Shown here: positions 8,390-17,393 of the stretch, piece after piece
How the letters are laid out: the number at the start of each line of letters is the position of its first letter
Position numbering within the stretch: the first letter of the stretch is position 1
DNA from: WJKQ01 sp043810515
Lineage (GTDB): Bacteria; Patescibacteriota; Gracilibacteria; UBA1369; LOWO2-01-FULL-3
DNA: 64,000 bases
Direction: 5' to 3'
Assembly (NCBI GenBank): GCA_043810515.1
Contig: JBDRNZ010000012.1
Location: 1-64,000 of the forward strand
Notes under the pieces: model-generated
The model's input: only the letters and a program-made list of their open reading frames with translations
Databases searched by the model: none
What the model was told of the DNA's origin: nothing
Made by a program: the position numbers and the translations under genes

Positions 8390-9146
8390 CGGAAAGTGTT
8401 TCCGGACGGCGGTTTAAATCTATCTCTGTGATGCCTTTTAAGTGGGGGAGCGTGTTTGAAAGTTTTTTTCTTTTTTGGGAAAAGGCCTGTTTTGCGGTTT
8501 TTAGGATTTTTAGGGCTTCATCTGTCGGAATGAAATCGGGGTTTTGTGGATCCCGAAGGATTATGCGGATTATCGCGGAGTCAACGTTTGGAATTGGAAA
8601 AAAGGCTGTTGATGGAATGCCTTTTATAAATTCCGCTTTCCCGAAAAGAGCTATCTGAAGTGAGAGGATGCTCACTTTTGGCTCGAGCTGGCAGATTTTT
8701 TCGGCTACCTCTTTCTGCACCAGAAGAGTTATTGATGAGGGTTTGTTTTCCGCCTGTAAAAAATGATTTATGAGCGGGGAGGTTATGTTGTACGGAATAT
8801 TCGCTACGACTTTGTACGGACCGGCAGGCGGGATGAATTTCAGGGCGTCCATATTTATTATTTCCACGTTTTTGCAGTCGAGGAGTGTTTCTTTTAGAGC
8901 CGGAAGAAGGCTGGAGTCGAGTTCGACGGAGGTTACTTTTTTTGCGGAATTTGAAAGTTCGCGTGTAAGTACACCGAGTCCCGGGCCGATTTCGACGACG
9001 TGCTCGTGCTGCGAAATATCTGCGGTTTTGACGATTTTCGAGAGGGCTGATGAGCTTATAAGAAAGTTTTGCCCCAATCTTTTTTTGGCCCACAGTCCGT
9101 GCTTTTTTAAAAGGTCTATGATTGTTTTTCCGTCAGTGAGATTCAT
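8352..9146 (-). CDS. rsmA: 16S rRNA dimethyladenosine transferase
   Basis: RsmA (KsgA) dimethylates the two adjacent adenosines in helix 45 of 16S rRNA late in 30S assembly. The 264-aa protein has RLGQNFL near residue 24, the SAM motif EIGPGLGVLT near 52-61 and the catalytic NIPYNITSP near 115. It is the last gene of a minus-strand run; its start overlaps the DUF167 stop by 4 bp (ATGA) and its end overlaps pyrF. Confidence 0.95.
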   Translation of the reverse strand: MNLTDGKTIIDLLKKHGLWAKKRLGQNFLISSSALSKIVKTADISQHEHVVEIGPGLGVLTRELSNSAKKVTSVELDSSLLPALKETLLDCKNVEIINMDALKFIPPAGPYKVVANIPYNITSPLINHFLQAENKPSSITLLVQKEVAEKICQLEPKVSILSLQIALFGKAEFIKGIPSTAFFPIPNVDSAIIRIILRDPQNPDFIPTDEALKILKTAKQAFSQKRKKLSNTLPHLKGITEIDLNRRPETLSVKEWQTLNQLSS

Positions 9147-9403
9147 CTTTTGATTTTAACAAGTTTTAGCTGATGTGTTTTTCCGCTTATTATCGAAATG
9201 TTTTCTTGTGGAACGCCGAGCTGGCTTGATAGAAATTTTATGAGTTCGGCGTTTGCACGGCCGCGCTCGGGCGCGGCCGCCACTCGGATTTTTATGGTTT
9301 TTTCACCGGATGCGTCTTCCATAATTTCGACCAATTCCGTTTTTTGGCTTTTTGGAATGACTTTTATTCTTAAATAATCAGTGTCAGGCAGTTTCAGATT
9401 CAT
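9143..9403 (-). CDS. DUF167 (YggU-like) family protein
   Basis: An 86-aa protein matching the small DUF167 family: an N-terminal strand YLRIKVIPKSQKTELV, the characteristic KIRVAAAPERGRANAELIKF segment and a C-terminal SGKTHQLKLVKI. The biochemical function of the family is not established. It overlaps the preceding pseudo-ATPase gene by 20 bp and rsmA by 4 bp, so all three are probably translated from one mRNA. Confidence 0.88.
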   Translation of the reverse strand: MNLKLPDTDYLRIKVIPKSQKTELVEIMEDASGEKTIKIRVAAAPERGRANAELIKFLSSQLGVPQENISIISGKTHQLKLVKIKR

Positions 9404-11168
9404 TTTTTTTTGAAAAATATTTTCTAAATTCTTCGATTATTATTATCAAAACCAATGAAAAGGCTATGACCTGCCATTCCGGACCGGAAATGGCTTTTAG
9501 GCCGAGCGCGGAAGCGAGGCCATTGAAGCTTATCAGCGCGTATATTATAAGCGCCGACAAAATAGCGGTGAGCGTGAGATACAGGTTTTTCTTAAGTTTT
9601 GTTTTCATGACGGCGTTTGCTATCTGAATTGCTCCGAGCAGGACGAAGGCTGTCGTTGCCGATAAAGTCATTGCGGGATCCGTTGGCGGCAGATGTTCTC
9701 CCATGATCCAGCCTTCTTTAAAGAGACTCCACAGGTAAACGCCGCTTATGACAGTTCCCATTACGAGGCCAGTCGCAAGCAGGCTTGGCAGGACGTTTTT
9801 GTTTAAAAATTTGGTGTTTACCGGATGGTATTTTGGGGTCATAACATCTTCCTTTATGTAATCCGTTCTGAGCGAGAGTTCGAGCGCGAGATTTACGAAT
9901 ATATCCAGCGTTATAAGCAGGCTTATGGACAGAGGTGTCGGCGCGGAGGTTAGCAGAGCTATCGTAAAAAGCGTCAGTTCCGCTATTTTGCATGAGATGG
10001 CGTGGGCGTAGAATTTTTTGTGGTTTCTGTTTATGATACGGCCTTTTCTTATTCCTTCGACTGTTTCTTTAAATTTATTTTTGCTTCCTCTTCTTATAAT
10101 TACAACGGTTTCACCCTGATCTCTTAAAATTTCTATTATTCTCATTTTGTCCTCCTCTTTCAGCTCCGCGAAAACGTAATCCTTTTCTTTGTTCTGCAGA
10201 AGTTTCGCGATTTTCTGATCCGGAAGTTTTCTCAAGTAATCTCCTGTCATGGCTTCGAAATACTGCGGGTTTATCAGTTTCAGAAGTTTTCCTATCGCTA
10301 TGGCTTTTCTCTCTTTTGCTTTTGTCAGAATGTACAGCTTTATGCCGGCTTTTTTTGCGAGGTTTATAGTGGGTTCCAGATCCGTGTTTAACGGGTTTGT
10401 GATGCCGACTACTCCGAGATATGTTTCGTCGTTTTCCGCAAATTGTTCCGTGTAATGATCAAGACGGCGGCGGGGGAGCGGTTTTATGGCGAATCCTATG
10501 GTTTTTTCACCGTTTTTGTTGAGATGATGGATTCTTTTGCGTATTTTTCTTAAGATTTGCGGTGTCAGATCCACTTTTTTGCCGTCCAGAAAAGTTTTGG
10601 AACATTTTTTTATGACCTGAAGGGGATTGCCTTTTGTCAGCGAAAAAATTTCTTTTGTGTCTGAGGCCATTACTATGACGGTGGACATTTTTTTACCGAT
10701 ATTTGCCGGTACCTGCGAAATTATCTCATAATTTTCTTTGGCTTTTTGTCTGCTGAATCCGCATGACGCAAAAAAATCATTTATTATTTTTTCTATGGGT
10801 TTGAGTTTCTCAAATTCGCAGAGATTTGTAATTAAGGCCATTTGCCCGAGGATTTCCTCTTCTTTGAGTTTGCTGCGCTGAATAAAAATGCTTTTCTCCT
10901 CTTTCTCATCCGTATTTTCGGTGTCCGTGATTTTTATGAGATCTTCGCTGTTTTCTATTTTGGCTTTATGTCTGTCGAAAAGGATGGTTCTTACTGCCAT
11001 CGTGTCTTTCGTAAGCGTTTTTGTGAGGTTTGTGCAGATGGCTGTTGTGTTTCCGAGTTTCGGATTGTATTTCGAAAAAATTCTACCAAGAAAATTTATC
11101 AGTATCAGGCTTATTGGGATTGCCGACAGTGCCAGCGGGCCGATTTTTGATGTCAGGATGTCGTACAT
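9384..11168 (-). CDS. P-type ATPase-like pseudoenzyme, truncated at M4 and lacking the catalytic Asp
   Basis: This 594-aa protein aligns by eye with the C-terminal two-thirds of the P-type ATPase at 11851-14442, but every catalytic motif I could match is lost. It starts at transmembrane helix M4 with SAIP followed by Ile19 where a calcium pump has Glu (SAIPEGMP). The phosphorylation motif CSDKTGTLT is CTNLTKTLT (residues 45-53), replacing Asp by Asn47. The TGDN and TGDGVND hinges read LTKAK and IIRRGSKN. A KGxP-like nucleotide-domain segment (TKGNPLQVIKKC) and six C-terminal membrane helices remain. There is no actuator domain or M1-M3. The frame is intact over 1.8 kb and the ATG directly abuts the trmD stop. 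Known P-ATPase chemistry cannot occur; a regulatory or scaffold role is inference. Confidence 0.8.
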   Translation of the reverse strand: MYDILTSKIGPLALSAIPISLILINFLGRIFSKYNPKLGNTTAICTNLTKTLTKDTMAVRTILFDRHKAKIENSEDLIKITDTENTDEKEEKSIFIQRSKLKEEEILGQMALITNLCEFEKLKPIEKIINDFFASCGFSRQKAKENYEIISQVPANIGKKMSTVIVMASDTKEIFSLTKGNPLQVIKKCSKTFLDGKKVDLTPQILRKIRKRIHHLNKNGEKTIGFAIKPLPRRRLDHYTEQFAENDETYLGVVGITNPLNTDLEPTINLAKKAGIKLYILTKAKERKAIAIGKLLKLINPQYFEAMTGDYLRKLPDQKIAKLLQNKEKDYVFAELKEEDKMRIIEILRDQGETVVIIRRGSKNKFKETVEGIRKGRIINRNHKKFYAHAISCKIAELTLFTIALLTSAPTPLSISLLITLDIFVNLALELSLRTDYIKEDVMTPKYHPVNTKFLNKNVLPSLLATGLVMGTVISGVYLWSLFKEGWIMGEHLPPTDPAMTLSATTAFVLLGAIQIANAVMKTKLKKNLYLTLTAILSALIIYALISFNGLASALGLKAISGPEWQVIAFSLVLIIIIEEFRKYFSKKNESETA

Positions 11169-11816
11169 TTATTTGAGTTTGCTTTTGCGCCAGGCCGAGA
11201 TTTTTTTGTGATGGCCGGACATTAATACTTCCGGCACTTTTATTTCTTTAAAAACGGCTGGTCTGGTGTAGTGGGGATATTCCTTTTTTCTTTTTAACGC
11301 TTTTGAAAATGAATCCTGCTCGTGCGATTCCTCTTTTCCGAGAACTCCCGGGATAAGTCTTGAAACCGCGTCGATGATTATCATTGCGGGCAGTTCGCCG
11401 CCCGTAAGCACGTATTTTCCGATTGAAATTTCCTCGTCTACAAGCGTGTCGCGGATTCTCTGGTCAATTCCTTCGTATCTTCCACAGAGAAGAATGATTT
11501 CTTTGTGTTTTGAGCTCAGGCGCTCGGCTTTTATCTGGGTGAAAACTTTTCCCTGAGGTGTCAGAAAAATCACGGGGCCTTTGTTTTTCTTTTTGACGTG
11601 AGTTATTGCATCGTAAAGAGGCTGAGGTGTCATTACCATGCCTGCTCCGCCGCCGAAGGGTACGTCGTCAACTTTTTTGTGTTTGTCGGTCGAAAATTTT
11701 CTGATGTCGTGGACGTGGATATCGATAAGGCTACGAGATTTTGCGCGTTTTAAAATACTCTCCGAAAGGTAGGATTCAAAAATTCCCGGGAAAATTGTAA
11801 GTATGTCGAAACGCAT
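11169..11816 (-). CDS. trmD: tRNA (guanine37-N1)-methyltransferase
   Basis: TrmD methylates G37 next to the anticodon and prevents frameshifting. The 215-aa SPOUT protein has FDILTIFPGIF at the start, VDDVPFGGGAGMVM, the trefoil-knot segment LCGRYEGIDQRI and VLTGGELPAMIIID. It is a little shorter than Enterobacterial TrmD. Here it lies between two P-type ATPase relatives rather than with rpsP-rimM-rplS, its usual neighbours. Confidence 0.94.
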   Translation of the reverse strand: MRFDILTIFPGIFESYLSESILKRAKSRSLIDIHVHDIRKFSTDKHKKVDDVPFGGGAGMVMTPQPLYDAITHVKKKNKGPVIFLTPQGKVFTQIKAERLSSKHKEIILLCGRYEGIDQRIRDTLVDEEISIGKYVLTGGELPAMIIIDAVSRLIPGVLGKEESHEQDSFSKALKRKKEYPHYTRPAVFKEIKVPEVLMSGHHKKISAWRKSKLK

Positions 11817-11850
11817 GGCACGTAAAAGATAATGGAGAATCCGGAATTAT

Positions 11851-14442
11851 TCAATGCCTTACTTGCCTTGCCCTTGCTCCGTTTGCGAAGATTTTTTTGA
11901 TGATTTCGGTGGTTTTTGGGACTAGGAAGGCCATGCAGGCGAGAAGCATTACTACGAGCCATTCTTTTGCAGAGAGTGGTACCGTTTTGAAAACCGTCTG
12001 CATAAATGGTGTGTAAATCATGAAGAGTTGCAGGATGAACGAGACGAGCGTGGCGAATATCAGATATTTGTTTGAAAGGAAGGATCTCAGGGTTATCGAT
12101 TTTTCCTCTTTGCATACGAATACGAACAAAAGCTCGAACATGACTATTTGTGTGAATACTAGTGTTCTTGCGTGAGACGGATCGGAAAGGACTGACGTGT
12201 TTATGCCTGAAGCTGAATCTATGTCGAGTCCGTAAAAATATATAGTCAGGTTGGCGACTGTTTGGTATATGACTGCTACCATTATGAAGCCGAAAAATTT
12301 TCTGAAAATATTTTCCTCCTTTGGGTGTGGAGGTGCTGTCATTATGTCTTTTGCGGCCTTGGACCGGCCAAGCGCGAGCGCGGGAAGGGCATCTGTGGCT
12401 ATGTTTATCCACAAAATTTGAAGGGGGAGGATCGGTAAAGGAAGGCCTATTATTGTGAGTATACCTACGGCTGTTATTGAATCGTAATTGGCAGACAGCA
12501 TGTATTTTATGAAGGCGAGGATGTTGTGGTAGATACGGCGGCCTTCTTCTATAGTATTTACGATTGTCGTAAAATTATCGTCTTTCAGGATGATATCCGC
12601 GACTTCCTTTGTTGCTTCTGTTCCTTTTATTCCCATTGCGATGCCAACGTCGCCATGTTTCAGCGCGGGCGCGTCGTTTACACCGTCTCCGGTGACTGCC
12701 ACCACTTCGTGCTGGCGTTTGAGAATATCCACTATTCTGTATTTATGCTGGGGCGATGTTCTTGCGAATATTTCGGTGTTTTCCAGGGCTTTTCGCAGCT
12801 GGCTGTCACTCATTTTATCGATCTGGTCACCTGTGAGTATATTGTTTACCTTCAGACCTATCTGTCCTCCGACGGCTGCTGCCGTAATTGGATTGTCCCC
12901 TGTGATGATTCTTATTTTGATGCCGGCTTTCTGGGCTATTCTTATTGAGGATTTTACGGTTTTTCTTGGAGGATCCATCATTCCGACTATTCCGACAAAT
13001 ATCATGTCGTTTTCATCAAAACGGTCTTTGTAGGGCTTGTACGCGAATGCCAGAACTCTGAGTGCTTCTTTTGCATATTTTTCAACCGTTTCCTGGTAGG
13101 TTTTTATGTGAGAGGGGAGTAGTTTTACGATTTTTCCGTTCAGATATATGTATTTGCATCTTTTTATTATTTCTTCGAATGCCCCTTTTGACATTATTTC
13201 CTTTTTTGAGCCAGTCTGGTGCAGGGAGCTCATCATTTTTCTTTCCGAGGTGAATACGATTTCGTCAATTTCTTTGTAGGCTCTGACGAATCCGGCTTTT
13301 CGCGCGAGGACTTTTAAAGCGATTTCGGTCGGGTCGCCGAGGACTTCTCTGTCCACGAAGGCGTTGTTGCAGTTTTCGCATATTTCCAGCAGTTTTTTTT
13401 CTTCTTTAGTCGCGAGTCTTATTCTGTTTTTTTTGAAGTCATATCCAACTCCGGGGATTGATTGTTCGTGGAAGGATGTGTTTATTATTTTGACAGTCAT
13501 TTCGTTGAGCGTGAGAGTGCCGGTTTTGTCGGAACAGATTATCGTTGTCGCGCCGAGCGTTTCGATGGCGGTCATTTTTCTCACGATTGCTTTTTTTCTT
13601 GCCAGTATCTGTACTCCCATCGCGAGCGTCAGGGTGACTATTATTGGCATTCCTTCAGGTATAGCGGAAACGCCGAGCGCAACGGAGGTCATCAGCATGT
13701 GTATAAGGGAAATCCCTCTTATTGTCCCGAGTATGAAAAGAATTATTACGAGCAGTAATATTACCAGTCCAACTTTTTTACCCAGATTGTTCAGCTGGTT
13801 TGTGAGAGGTGAACTGAGGCGGGACTGTTTTGATACGAGATTTACTATTTTCCCGAACTCTGTCTGCATTCCGATGCTGAGTACTCTGGCATGCGCTCTG
13901 CCGGCTGTTATTAATGTGCCGCCAAAAAGTTTTCCTTCTTTTCCTTTCGATTTTTTTTTGTAAACCGGGGCGCTTTCACCCGTAAGGACGGATTCATCAA
14001 CTCTAAGCGAATACGACTTTATAATTTCCAGATCCGCCGGAATTTTTTCCCCTTCTGAAAGCAGAACCAGGTCACCAGGAACCAGTTCTTTTACGGAAAT
14101 TTCCATTTCCTGACTGTTTCTTATTACTATCGCTGTTGGTACTATCATCTTTTTCAGTGCTTTTACCGCGTTTTCAGCTTTGTATTCCTGAATAAATCCG
14201 ATAATCGCGTTCATTACGACGATTGCGAAAATGGCTATGCCATCCACAATTTCATTAAGCAGGATGGAGATTGTGCCCGCGATGATCAAAATCAGTATCA
14301 AAAAGGATGTGAACTGCGAAAGAAAGATTTTGAGGGTTTTGTATTCTCTTTTAGTTACAAATTCGTTGTAGCCGAATTTTTCACGTAATGATCTTACTTC
14401 CTGTGTGGTAAGGCCTGTTTCCGTAAAGCTTTGGTTTGACAT
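11851..14442 (-). CDS. Cation-transporting P-type ATPase, P2 (calcium) type
   Basis: An 863-aa integral membrane pump. Visible parts: M1-M2, an actuator domain with LTGES, M4 with PEGMP, the phosphorylation site DKTGTLT (Asp305), a KGAFEE nucleotide-domain motif, TGDN and TGDGVNDAPALK hinges, and M6 with NIATDALPALALG, matching the SERCA-like N..TD calcium ligands. M5 has ANYDS where SERCA has NVGE, so the site-I glutamate seems absent and a single-ion, PMCA-like pump is likely; this is inference. ATG 14442 is preferred over an in-frame TTG at 14463 that adds seven residues. It is followed by trmD and the catalytically dead relative. Confidence 0.9.
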   Translation of the reverse strand: MSNQSFTETGLTTQEVRSLREKFGYNEFVTKREYKTLKIFLSQFTSFLILILIIAGTISILLNEIVDGIAIFAIVVMNAIIGFIQEYKAENAVKALKKMIVPTAIVIRNSQEMEISVKELVPGDLVLLSEGEKIPADLEIIKSYSLRVDESVLTGESAPVYKKKSKGKEGKLFGGTLITAGRAHARVLSIGMQTEFGKIVNLVSKQSRLSSPLTNQLNNLGKKVGLVILLLVIILFILGTIRGISLIHMLMTSVALGVSAIPEGMPIIVTLTLAMGVQILARKKAIVRKMTAIETLGATTIICSDKTGTLTLNEMTVKIINTSFHEQSIPGVGYDFKKNRIRLATKEEKKLLEICENCNNAFVDREVLGDPTEIALKVLARKAGFVRAYKEIDEIVFTSERKMMSSLHQTGSKKEIMSKGAFEEIIKRCKYIYLNGKIVKLLPSHIKTYQETVEKYAKEALRVLAFAYKPYKDRFDENDMIFVGIVGMMDPPRKTVKSSIRIAQKAGIKIRIITGDNPITAAAVGGQIGLKVNNILTGDQIDKMSDSQLRKALENTEIFARTSPQHKYRIVDILKRQHEVVAVTGDGVNDAPALKHGDVGIAMGIKGTEATKEVADIILKDDNFTTIVNTIEEGRRIYHNILAFIKYMLSANYDSITAVGILTIIGLPLPILPLQILWINIATDALPALALGRSKAAKDIMTAPPHPKEENIFRKFFGFIMVAVIYQTVANLTIYFYGLDIDSASGINTSVLSDPSHARTLVFTQIVMFELLFVFVCKEEKSITLRSFLSNKYLIFATLVSFILQLFMIYTPFMQTVFKTVPLSAKEWLVVMLLACMAFLVPKTTEIIKKIFANGARARQVRH

Positions 14443-14478
14443 AGGAATTTTCGAGTAACCCAAGAGGTTCTTTCGTCA

Positions 14479-14487
14479 ATTCTACCA
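14479..14487 (-). promoter_or_regulatory. Extended -10 promoter for the P-type ATPase gene
   Basis: Read on the minus strand, TGGTAGAAT is a TGn-extended -10 element. The position 17 bp upstream is TTCCTT, a poor -35, as is common with extended -10 promoters. It separates the ATPase group from the ribosomal operon ending at rpsI. Confidence 0.45.
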
Positions 14488-14519
14488 AAGTTTTTTTAAA
14501 AAAGGAATAAAGGTGAGAT

Positions 14520-14942
14520 TTAACGTTTGCTGAATTGCGGACCTTTTCGTGCGCGTTTCAGTCCGTATTTCTTTCGTTCCTTGATTCTTGAATCGCGTGT
14601 AAGCATGCCGGCTTTTCTGAGTGTTGGCTTTGAAAGCGGATCGGCTTCTATCAAAGCTTTCGCAATTCCGTGACGGATTGCTTCCGCCTGTGAGGTTACT
14701 CCTCCGCCCATCACCTTTGCCGTTACATTGTATTTCTGACTCGTGCCCGTGGCCTTAAATGGAGATTTGATAAGTCCTATGAGGGATTTTACTGTAATGT
14801 ATTTATTTGCCGGTTTTTCGTTTATCGTAATTTCTCCTGTGCCTTTGTAGAGTCTAACCCTTGCTATAGAGGATTTTCTTTTTCCGTTCGCGTGATAATA
14901 TTTTCCTTTTGGTGCTGATTGTGCGCTTTTAGTGTCTGGCAT
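14520..14942 (-). CDS. rpsI: Ribosomal protein S9
   Basis: Small-subunit protein whose C-terminal tail contacts P-site tRNA. The 140-aa chain shows GKRKSSIARVRL near residue 20, the VMGGGVTSQAEAIRHG core and the basic end GPQFSKR with the terminal Arg that reaches the anticodon stem. The first ~14 residues are a short Ser/Ala/Lys extension. It follows rplM by 10 bp and closes the ribosomal run. Confidence 0.97.
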   Translation of the reverse strand: MPDTKSAQSAPKGKYYHANGKRKSSIARVRLYKGTGEITINEKPANKYITVKSLIGLIKSPFKATGTSQKYNVTAKVMGGGVTSQAEAIRHGIAKALIEADPLSKPTLRKAGMLTRDSRIKERKKYGLKRARKGPQFSKR

Positions 14943-14952
14943 TTTTTGGATA

Positions 14953-15381
14953 TTAAATTTCTAATACTTGTGGCTGCTGGGCTTCATGTGGATGATCTTC
15001 TCCTGCGTAGAGTTTTAGTTTTTTCATCATTTCTTTACGCAGTTTATTTTTTGGAAGCATTCCTCTTACCGCCAGAGAGAGAGCTTTTGTAGGTTTTCTC
15101 TCCATCAATCTTCCCGCTTTTTCTTCCTTTAAGCCGCCCGGATATCCCGAATGCGTATAATATATTTTCTTTTCCAGTTTATTTCCCGAAAGTTTTATTT
15201 TCTCGGAATTTATCACGACAACAAAATCTCCGCAGTCCATATGTGGTGAAAACGTTGGTTTGTCTTTTCCTCTGAGCTTATTTGCGATTATTACCGCAAG
15301 ATGCCCGAGTCCTTTGTCCTTTGCGTCGATCAGGTACCATTTCTTAGTCAACTCTGATTTTTTGCTGATAAAAGTTTTCAT
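14953..15381 (-). CDS. rplM: Ribosomal protein L13
   Basis: Early-assembling large-subunit protein binding 23S rRNA domain II. The 142-aa length is standard; KWYLIDAKDKGLGHLA, GDFVVVINSEKI, YYTHSGYPGG and VRGMLPKNKL are all family landmarks. It is placed 4 bp after rplQ and directly before rpsI, the usual L13-S9 pair. Confidence 0.97.
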   Translation of the reverse strand: MKTFISKKSELTKKWYLIDAKDKGLGHLAVIIANKLRGKDKPTFSPHMDCGDFVVVINSEKIKLSGNKLEKKIYYTHSGYPGGLKEEKAGRLMERKPTKALSLAVRGMLPKNKLRKEMMKKLKLYAGEDHPHEAQQPQVLEI

Positions 15382-15385
15382 GATT

Positions 15386-15739
15386 TTATATTAGTTCGAT
15401 TTGTACCACCGGCGCGTTGTCGCCTTTTCTATAGCCTAGCCTTGTGATTCTAGTGTAGCCGGAATTTCTGTCTTTGTATTTTTCCACAAGCACTTCAAAA
15501 ATTTTCTTAGAACTGTTCTGATGTTGCAGAAGTTTTTCAATTTCTCTTATGGAGGCTACGCGATCTTTCCGTTTCGCGATATTTATAAGTCTTTCCACGA
15601 AAGGCTGTGTCATTTTGGCTCTGTGTTCGGTTGTTTTTACTTTTTCGTAAATTATTACCGCCATTGCGAGATTTCTCAACATGGATGTTGTATGTCCCTT
15701 GTTTACTCCCAGTTTTACTTTTTTTACCTTGTGTCTCAT
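15386..15739 (-). CDS. rplQ: Ribosomal protein L17
   Basis: Large-subunit protein near the tunnel exit. The 117-aa chain has the N-terminal family signature (HTTSMLRNLAMAVIIYEKVKTT) and ends with RLGYRKGDNAPVVQIELI. It follows rpoA by 12 bp, the conserved rpoA-rplQ order. Confidence 0.97.
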   Translation of the reverse strand: MRHKVKKVKLGVNKGHTTSMLRNLAMAVIIYEKVKTTEHRAKMTQPFVERLINIAKRKDRVASIREIEKLLQHQNSSKKIFEVLVEKYKDRNSGYTRITRLGYRKGDNAPVVQIELI

Positions 15740-15751
15740 TTTAAAATTGTT

Positions 15752-16726
15752 TTATTCCTCTGAAAGTGACAGGCCTTTTTTCTCAAGTGCGGATTTTACT
15801 TCCGTTAGCGCCTTTTTGCCAAATCCACGGAGATTTGTCAACTTACTTTCCGTGCATTTTGAAAGTTGTTCAATTGAACCGATTCCTCCGTTTATCAAAG
15901 CATTAAGCGTTCTTGGCGAAAAGCCGAGAATTTCTATAGGTGTATATGATTCCTGGGCAGGTTTTGCGGCTTCCTCCTCTTTTTCCTTTTCTATAATTGA
16001 TTTTATGTCCGATACGTATTCATGTTCGACCATGATGTTTTCCATGTTGAACAGGTTGAAGTAAGAATTCAGCATGTTTGAAGCGAATTTCAAAGCTTCG
16101 TCCGGTGACATCGTTCCATCCGTCAAAACTTCCAGTATGAGTTTGTCCAGGTTTGTCATTTGTCCGACACGTGTCGCCTCTACGTCATATCTTACTTTTC
16201 TGACCGGGGTGTATATTGCGTCAAGCAGAACGATGTTTGGATCTTTTTCTTCTTTTTGTCTTACCGTTGCAGGAATGTAGCCCACTCCTTTCTCGATGCG
16301 CATTTCTATTTTTAATTTCGAATCTTTTTCGATTGTTGCAATATGAAGGTCCGGAGTCATGATTTCGACATCAGAAGGGCATTTTATGCTTTTCGCAAAG
16401 ATTTTTCCTGCTTTTGATGTTTCGAGAGTTATCGTTGATGGTTCTTTTGTCATTTTTTTAATATCGAGCTGTTTCAGGTTTAGCGTGATATCCAGGACGC
16501 TTTCTTTTACACCTTTTACTGTCGAATATTCGTGGCTTATTCCATCAATTTTTATTCCTGTTACGCATGCGCCTGGGAGTGATGATAGCAGTATTCTTCT
16601 TAAGGCATTTCCCAATGTTACTCCATAACCCGTGGGTAGCGGTTCCATTATAAATATCGCATGGTTTTTTCCCAGAGTTTCGGTTTTAATTTTGGGAATT
16701 CCTATTTCTTCTTGAATTAAATGCAT
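15752..16726 (-). CDS. rpoA: RNA polymerase alpha subunit
   Basis: RpoA dimerises to start RNA polymerase assembly and reads UP elements through its C-terminal domain. The 324-aa protein has the N-terminal dimerisation domain (EPLPTGYGVTLGNALRRILLSSLPG near 30-54), a short acidic linker near 235-250 and a complete C-terminal helix-hairpin-helix domain (LGFSPRTLNALINGGI, LRGFGKKALTEV). Located between rpsD and rplQ. Confidence 0.97.
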   Translation of the reverse strand: MHLIQEEIGIPKIKTETLGKNHAIFIMEPLPTGYGVTLGNALRRILLSSLPGACVTGIKIDGISHEYSTVKGVKESVLDITLNLKQLDIKKMTKEPSTITLETSKAGKIFAKSIKCPSDVEIMTPDLHIATIEKDSKLKIEMRIEKGVGYIPATVRQKEEKDPNIVLLDAIYTPVRKVRYDVEATRVGQMTNLDKLILEVLTDGTMSPDEALKFASNMLNSYFNLFNMENIMVEHEYVSDIKSIIEKEKEEEAAKPAQESYTPIEILGFSPRTLNALINGGIGSIEQLSKCTESKLTNLRGFGKKALTEVKSALEKKGLSLSEE

Positions 16727-16759
16727 TTTTTATTGTTTATGATATATGGAAATGAGGCT

Positions 16760-17374
16760 TTATTTAGAATAAAATTCTGTTATCAGCTGGCTTTCCACAG
16801 CTTGTTCTATGTCATCCTTATCCGGAAGCGCCACTACTTCTCCTTTTAGACTTGATAGGTCGCCTTTTATCCATTTTGGTGGCTTGACCTTGTCTTTTTT
16901 TGCATTTTCAAACAATTTTGAATCTTTTCTTTTGTTGCGTACCTCAAATATGTCCCCGATTTTTACCTGTATTGATGGAACTTTTGCTTTTTTGTTATTC
17001 AGAAGCATTAGTCCGTGGCTGACCATTTGCCTGGCCTGTGCTCTGGTTGATGCTATTCCAGCTCTGAATATTACGTTGTCCAGTCTCTGTTCAAGCAATT
17101 TCATGTATTTTTCGCCTGTCATTTCGTTGCTTTTTGTCGCTATTTCATAGTATTTCCTCGACTGTCTTTCGCTGATGCCGTACATATTTCTGGCTTTCTG
17201 TTTTTCCTGCAACTGCTTGTTGTATTCGGACAGCTGTGTAAAATGCTTTTGTCCATGTTCTCCGGGTTTGTAGCGTTTGCGGTTGTAGGCTTTTGTTTTA
17301 CTTTCTCCGTTTGTGAAAAGTATCAACCCCAGTCTTCTTGATATTCTTGTTATTGGCCCTCTGTATCGTGACAT
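16760..17374 (-). CDS. rpsD: Ribosomal protein S4
   Basis: Primary 16S rRNA binder that nucleates 30S assembly. The 204-aa chain lacks the N-terminal zinc Cys cluster found in some S4 proteins. The S4 RNA-binding domain (RLDNVIFRAGIASTRAQARQMVSHG, about 95-120) is complete. Position between rpsK and rpoA is the typical alpha-operon order. Confidence 0.97.
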   Translation of the reverse strand: MSRYRGPITRISRRLGLILFTNGESKTKAYNRKRYKPGEHGQKHFTQLSEYNKQLQEKQKARNMYGISERQSRKYYEIATKSNEMTGEKYMKLLEQRLDNVIFRAGIASTRAQARQMVSHGLMLLNNKKAKVPSIQVKIGDIFEVRNKRKDSKLFENAKKDKVKPPKWIKGDLSSLKGEVVALPDKDDIEQAVESQLITEFYSK

Positions 17375-17393
17375 TGATAATTATTATTATAAA

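Noticed and set aside
13364..13963. 199-aa plus-strand frame inside the P-type ATPase gene
   Set aside because: Lies antisense to the well-conserved actuator/M4 region; hydrophobic composition is the mirror of membrane helices. No start signal.
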